This document shows, one piece after another, positions 14,451-18,155 of a DNA stretch of 18,155 nucleotides (position 1 is its first letter; the number at the start of each line of letters is the position of its first letter). Under the pieces are notes generated by a model, which ran no database searches, was not told where the DNA came from, and worked only from the letters and a program-made list of their open reading frames with translations. The translations under genes and the position numbers were made by a program. The stretch is from NCBI GenBank assembly GCA_015485015.1, contig WFUK01000354.1, positions 1-18,155 of the forward strand. Direction: 5' to 3'. Origin of the DNA: Paracoccaceae bacterium (GTDB taxonomy: Bacteria > Pseudomonadota > Alphaproteobacteria > Rhodobacterales > Rhodobacteraceae).

Positions 14451-16037
14451 TTGCAGGCAGATTTCATCATCATTGGTTCTGGCTCGGCCGGGGCGACGCT
14501 GGCCTATCGGCTGTCTGAATCCGGCAAGCACTCGGTGCTGGTGCTGGAGGCGGGCGGGTCTGATTTTGGACCGTTTATCCAGATGCCCGCCGCGCTTTCC
14601 TATCCGATGAATATGAAGCGCTATGATTGGGGGTTTAACACCCAGCCCGAGCCGCATCTGGGTGGCCGCTCGCTGGTGACCCCGCGCGGCAAGGTGGTGG
14701 GCGGTTCTTCCAGCATCAACGGCATGGTATTTGTGCGCGGTAATGCCGAGGATTATAACCATTGGGAGGCGCAAGGGGCCACCGGTTGGGATTATAAAGG
14801 TGTGCTGCCCTATTTCAAGCGCATGGAGCATTGGCACGGCGGGCAGAGCGAATTTCGCGGCGATAGCGGCCCGCTGCACGTAACCCGTGGCCCGATGAGC
14901 AACCCGTTGCACAGGGCCTTCCTAGAGGCGGGGCAGCAGGCGGGCTTTCCCTATACCGAGGATTATAACGGCGAGGTTCAAGAGGGCTTTGGCCCGATGG
15001 AGATGACGGTCTGGAAGGGGCGGCGCTGGTCCACCGCCAATGCCTATCTCAAGCCCGCGTTGAAGCGGCCAAATTGTGAGCTGCTGCGCTGCTTTGCCCG
15101 TAAGGTGGTGATCAAGGATGGCCGCGCTGTGGGGGTGGAGATCGAGCGCGGCGGCAAGGTCGAGCTGGTGCGGGCCAACCGCGAGGTGATCGTTTCGGCC
15201 AGCTCGATCAACACCCCCAAGATTTTGATGCTTTCGGGCATTGGGCCAGCGGCGCATCTGGCGGAGCATGGCATCGAGGTGGTCGCGGATCGCGCTGGCG
15301 TTGGGCAAAACCTGCAAGACCATCTGGAGCTTTATATCCAGCAGGCCTGCCTCCAGCCGATCACGCTATTCAAGCATTGGAATCTGTTTTCCAAGGCCAT
15401 AATCGGCGCGAAATGGTTGTTGGCCAAGCGCGGGCTTGGCACGTCGAATCAATTCGAGACCGCGGCATTTTTGCGATCGCCTCATGCCAGCTATCCCGAT
15501 ATTCAATATCATTTTATCCCGATCGCCGTGCGCTATGATGGCAAAGCGGCGGCGGAGGGCCATGGTTTTCAGGCCCATGTCGGCCCGATGCGCTCAAATG
15601 CACGCGGAGCGGTAACGCTGGCCAGCGCCGATCCGGCTGCCGCGCCGGAAATCCGGTTTAACTATATGAGCGAGGCGCAGGATTGGGCGGATTTCCGGCA
15701 TTGCATCCGCCTTACGCGCGAAATTTTTGGCCAAGAGGCGTTTACGCCATTTGCGGGCAAGGAAATCCAGCCCGGCAGCGCGTTGCAATCGGACGAGGCG
15801 CTGGACGGCTTTATCCGCGAGCATGCCGAGAGCGCGTTTCACCCCTGCGGCACCGCGCGGATTGGCGCGGCGGATGATCCGCTGGCGGTGGTGGATCCAT
15901 CCTGTCGGGTGATCGGGGTGGAGCGACTTCGGGTGGCGGATAGCTCGATATTTCCGCGCATCCCGAATGGAAACCTGAATGCGCCCAGCATTATGGTGGG
16001 CGAAAAACTGGCCGATATTATAGAGCTTCAGGTTTAA
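14451..16037 (+). CDS. betA: Choline dehydrogenase (GMC oxidoreductase)
   Basis: 528-residue FAD enzyme that oxidises choline to betaine aldehyde, the first step of glycine betaine synthesis for osmoprotection or choline catabolism; usually membrane-associated. Seen: FAD-binding GSGSAG (9-14), the BetA-typical stretch [34 protein letters not shown] (GMC signature 1), [16 protein letters not shown] (GMC signature 2), catalytic His464 in FHPCGT and Asn510 in NLNAPSIM. Start: TTG 14451, with AGGAG at 14440-14444 and a 6-nt gap; [14 protein letters not shown] matches the family's usual short N-terminus. betB, betI and betC, often beside it, are not present in the window. No ATG in frame offers a better start. 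Other GMC alcohol dehydrogenases are the alternative, but similarity to BetA is strong. Confidence 0.93.
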   Translation: MQADFIIIGSGSAGATLAYRLSESGKHSVLVLEAGGSDFGPFIQMPAALSYPMNMKRYDWGFNTQPEPHLGGRSLVTPRGKVVGGSSSINGMVFVRGNAEDYNHWEAQGATGWDYKGVLPYFKRMEHWHGGQSEFRGDSGPLHVTRGPMSNPLHRAFLEAGQQAGFPYTEDYNGEVQEGFGPMEMTVWKGRRWSTANAYLKPALKRPNCELLRCFARKVVIKDGRAVGVEIERGGKVELVRANREVIVSASSINTPKILMLSGIGPAAHLAEHGIEVVADRAGVGQNLQDHLELYIQQACLQPITLFKHWNLFSKAIIGAKWLLAKRGLGTSNQFETAAFLRSPHASYPDIQYHFIPIAVRYDGKAAAEGHGFQAHVGPMRSNARGAVTLASADPAAAPEIRFNYMSEAQDWADFRHCIRLTREIFGQEAFTPFAGKEIQPGSALQSDEALDGFIREHAESAFHPCGTARIGAADDPLAVVDPSCRVIGVERLRVADSSIFPRIPNGNLNAPSIMVGEKLADIIELQV

Positions 16038-16086
16038 CCCGAACCGCTATATCCAACAGGTGAGCGAAATTCCCCCGCCACTAAGC

Positions 16087-16290
16087 CTATTTGGCGCCGA
16101 GTTTTTTCAAAATGATGGTCATCAGGCAAAAACGGGTCAAGCCGGATTGAAACAGATTGGCACCCACAAAAATCAGCATCCATGTCCAGCCGAATTTGGT
16201 TACGTCAAATTGGCCGTTCATATGGCCAAGCGCAAGGCTTACAAGAATAAATGCGCCAGCGATGGTCATGGTGAGGCGTTGTGCGGTCAT
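16087..16290 (-). CDS. DUF2892 (YgaP-type) small inner-membrane protein
   Basis: 67-residue protein with two hydrophobic helices, about 8-23 and 34-50, and the family's signature tail FQSGLTRFCLMTIILKKLG (in the family: QSGFTGFCPxxxILkkLG, with one conserved Cys). Such domains occur alone or after a rhodanese domain, as in E. coli YgaP; here it stands alone with no rhodanese part. Function is uncertain, and a link to sulfur or cyanide handling is suggested for YgaP only. ATG 16290 is preceded by AGGAG. It is convergent with betA (49-nt gap) and 63 nt downstream of the M48-like gene. Confidence 0.88.
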   Translation of the reverse strand: MTAQRLTMTIAGAFILVSLALGHMNGQFDVTKFGWTWMLIFVGANLFQSGLTRFCLMTIILKKLGAK

Positions 16291-16353
16291 GGTTGGATCT
16301 CCTGTTGATGAATATGGGCTATATATCTGTGGAAATACGCATTGGCCATGCGC

Positions 16354-17325
16354 CTATTCCGCACAGATATTTTTCAGGGTATCATAGGCCTCGAATTCAA
16401 ACGCCGACAGGGCGGCGGGTGGCAGGGGCAGGCCGATGCCGTTTTCCTTGGCCAGCCGCTGCAAAGCCGCCGGAGATATTCCGATTTCCACCAGATAATC
16501 GCGGGCGCGGATATAGCTTTCGCCACGATCCCCGAGCGGCGCGATTTCGGGCAGGTTGGCGGGAAACCGGCCCGAGATAATATAGCGTAGCGCGCCGACG
16601 GGACCGAGGGCTTTGATAATATCGGCTTGCGGGATTTGCTCCATGGTTTCGGCCCATCCCAGCGTAACCAGCGCCACCAATTGCTCAAGGCTGCTATCTT
16701 CCACCGCGCTGCGGGACAGGATAACGCTGCCATCGGGCAGGGCCTGCATCGGGGTAGAAAGATCATTGAAAACCATCAGCGTAGAGGCCGGCTCGGGCAG
16801 CAGGGCATTGGAAAAGGCCGAGAGGGCGCGCCGGCCTTGCCAGCCCAGGCATTCCTCCCCCTGATCTTCCCGTATCCGGTCTCGAAGCCGCTCGGAAAGC
16901 TCGCCCAGCCTTGAAGGCGGGGTGAGGGTGTTGGCCGTGGAATAGATCAAGGGCGGCGATTGGCCAAGCAGGGCAAGAACCACCCCGATGCCAAGCCCGC
17001 GCCAGATCCAGCGGCGCTTGGAGGGCGGGCGAGCGGGGGCGCTGAGCTGCGAGGTAATGGCGCTGATGGCGCGCACCATGTCCGGGTCCTCGATCTCCAG
17101 AATTTCCTGCGCGTCAGGGTCGGCGGAATAGATCACTGTTTCGCCGCGCGTGCTTATCCGCTTGGTGGCCAATAGGGACCAATGCGCCAGCGGCACATCT
17201 TTCAGCGAGGTGATTTGCAGGGTTTCATCGCCAAAAGACACGATCACCTCGCGCCCCTCTTGCCGTCCGGCTTCAAACCACCAGCCGATGGCTTCCAGCC
17301 GGACATACTTGTCTATTGCGGTCAT
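16354..17325 (-). CDS. M48-like membrane protein lacking the HExxH zinc motif (pseudo-peptidase)
   Basis: 323 residues: an N-terminal cytoplasmic domain (1-100) of the beta-rich type found in front of alphaproteobacterial M48 peptidases, one transmembrane helix about 107-128, then a periplasmic domain. In this domain ALPDGSVILSRSAVEDSS (195-212) aligns by eye with the M48 stretch before the active site (ALPGGxIxxxxGLI). Where HExxH should follow, the sequence reads LVALVTLGWAE, so both zinc histidines and the catalytic Glu are gone. It is therefore predicted to be non-proteolytic, perhaps a scaffold or inhibitor. ATG 17325 has AAGGGA upstream and begins 9 nt after the acyl-CoA ligase stop, so they are co-transcribed. 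The frame is uninterrupted, arguing for a selected protein. Family assignment is by pattern, not search. Confidence 0.65.
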   Translation of the reverse strand: MTAIDKYVRLEAIGWWFEAGRQEGREVIVSFGDETLQITSLKDVPLAHWSLLATKRISTRGETVIYSADPDAQEILEIEDPDMVRAISAITSQLSAPARPPSKRRWIWRGLGIGVVLALLGQSPPLIYSTANTLTPPSRLGELSERLRDRIREDQGEECLGWQGRRALSAFSNALLPEPASTLMVFNDLSTPMQALPDGSVILSRSAVEDSSLEQLVALVTLGWAETMEQIPQADIIKALGPVGALRYIISGRFPANLPEIAPLGDRGESYIRARDYLVEIGISPAALQRLAKENGIGLPLPPAALSAFEFEAYDTLKNICAE

Positions 17326-17334
17326 AAAATCCCT

Positions 17335-18155
17335 TTAATCCGGCAGTGCATAGCCTTGGTCTTTGAGCTGTTGGCGCAGCTCCAGCTTGGAAATCTTGCC
17401 GGTTGCGGTATGGGGCAGAGCCTCGACCAGAAAGATGTCATCCGGTAATTGCCATTTTGCAAAGCGCTTTTCAAGCAAAGACATGATTTCGGCGGTATCT
17501 GGTGTATTTCCGGCCTTGGCCACAATCGCCAGCACTGGCCGCTCGCCCCATTTTTTATGGGGCACTGCGACCGCCGCCGCTTCGGCCACGCCGGCATGGG
17601 CAATGGCGCAGTTTTCCAGTTCGATCGAGGAAATCCACTCGCCACCGGATTTGATCACATCTTTCGAGCGGTCGGTAATTCGCACATAACCATTGGCATC
17701 GATCACCGCCACATCGCCGGTATCAAACCAGCCATGGGCCTCCACCGCGTCACTATCGGCCTTCAGGTAGCGCTGCACCACCGCCGCGCCGCGCGCCATC
17801 AGGCGGCCTTGGGTGATGCCGTCCCATGGCAGGCTTTCGCCCAGATCGCTCATGATTTCAATATCCACCGAATAGGGCGGATGGCCAACGGTCTCTTGTA
17901 TGCTTAAGCGCTCGGCGGGCGATAGCGCATTCACCTCAGGCTTAAACGAGCATACCGTGCCAAGCGGCGACATTTCGGTCATGCCCCAGGCGTGTAGCAC
18001 TTGCACATCGTAATCATCCTGAAAGGTTTCGATCACGGCGCGCGGGCAGCTTGCGCCGCCGATCAGCACCCGCTTCAGGGTGGAGAATTTTAGATCATTG
18101 GACTTAAGGTGGTCCAGCATGCCCAGCCAAATCGTCGGCACGGCGGCGGTAAAGG
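17335..18155 (-). CDS. Acyl-CoA ligase (AMP-forming), C-terminal part; 5' end outside window
   Basis: The frame is open to the window edge, and about 273 residues of an ANL-superfamily acyl-CoA synthetase are seen. Such enzymes activate a carboxylate with ATP, then load CoA. Seen in order: VPTIWLGMLDHL, IGGASCPRAVIETF, HAWGMTEMSPLGTV (motif A5 region), GWFDTGD, the hinge RITDRSKDVIKSGGEWIS, and the adenylation lysine in LPHTATGKISK. The pattern is closest to the medium-chain fatty acid (AlkK) and 3-methylmercaptopropionate (DmdB) ligases common in roseobacters, but substrate cannot be fixed. The GTG at 18141 is internal. The stop is 9 nt before the M48-like gene, suggesting one transcript. 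Confidence 0.93.
   Translation of the reverse strand, partial: FTAAVPTIWLGMLDHLKSNDLKFSTLKRVLIGGASCPRAVIETFQDDYDVQVLHAWGMTEMSPLGTVCSFKPEVNALSPAERLSIQETVGHPPYSVDIEIMSDLGESLPWDGITQGRLMARGAAVVQRYLKADSDAVEAHGWFDTGDVAVIDANGYVRITDRSKDVIKSGGEWISSIELENCAIAHAGVAEAAAVAVPHKKWGERPVLAIVAKAGNTPDTAEIMSLLEKRFAKWQLPDDIFLVEALPHTATGKISKLELRQQLKDQGYALPD

Overview
The window looks like chromosome from an alphaproteobacterium, most likely a marine member of the Rhodobacteraceae (roseobacter-type). This is inferred from the gene families (a BetA-type choline dehydrogenase, AlkK/DmdB-type acyl-CoA ligase, TctC debris, an ArsR of the CC-x6-C type) and from the moderately GC-rich codon use. No rRNA or marker gene fixes the species.

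Left part (1-5024): housekeeping genes. The 3' end of a D-2-hydroxyacid dehydrogenase meets thymidine kinase (tdk) tail to tail. tdk lies downstream of a SleB-type cell-wall hydrolase and a secreted EF-hand protein, all on the minus strand. On the plus strand an inositol-monophosphatase-family phosphatase overlaps a Na/Pi-cotransporter-family protein by an ATGA junction. A tRNA-Val follows, with its own promoter.

Middle (5025-14050): an accessory metal-resistance segment with damaged edges. Next to tRNA-Val lie a gene tail cut by an IS66-type end, and IS66 and IS3-type remnants. Then comes an arsenic locus. Leftward it has a cysteine-synthase-like PLP enzyme followed by arsR. Rightward it has a 23-codon microORF, a MalY/PatB-type C-S lyase, arsD, arsA and the first 63 codons of a probable MFS transporter. 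The two arms share a 124-bp control region carrying two similar dyads that I propose as ArsR operators. The transporter is cut off and followed by a mosaic of broken genes on both strands (ComA-like tail, TctC middle, an orphan signal peptide). A Zn/Cd/Pb-type P1B ATPase follows, read leftward from a promoter with a 19-bp spacer and internal dyad, typical of MerR-family control. No merR gene is in the window. Two identical tRNA-Asp genes close the segment.

Right part (14225-18155): a BetA-type choline dehydrogenase on the plus strand. On the minus strand are a DUF2892-type small membrane protein, an M48-like protein that has lost its zinc motif, and the 3' part of an acyl-CoA ligase just upstream of it.

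Most notable: an arsenic locus built around two PLP-dependent sulfur-amino-acid enzymes plus a complete ArsD/ArsA pair, but with no intact arsenite permease in view. ArsD would pass As(III) to ArsA, and ArsA normally energises a membrane pump. Here the only transporter is a stump, so either the pump is elsewhere or the locus is decaying. The PLP enzymes could feed thiols or sulfide into arsenite handling, which is inference.
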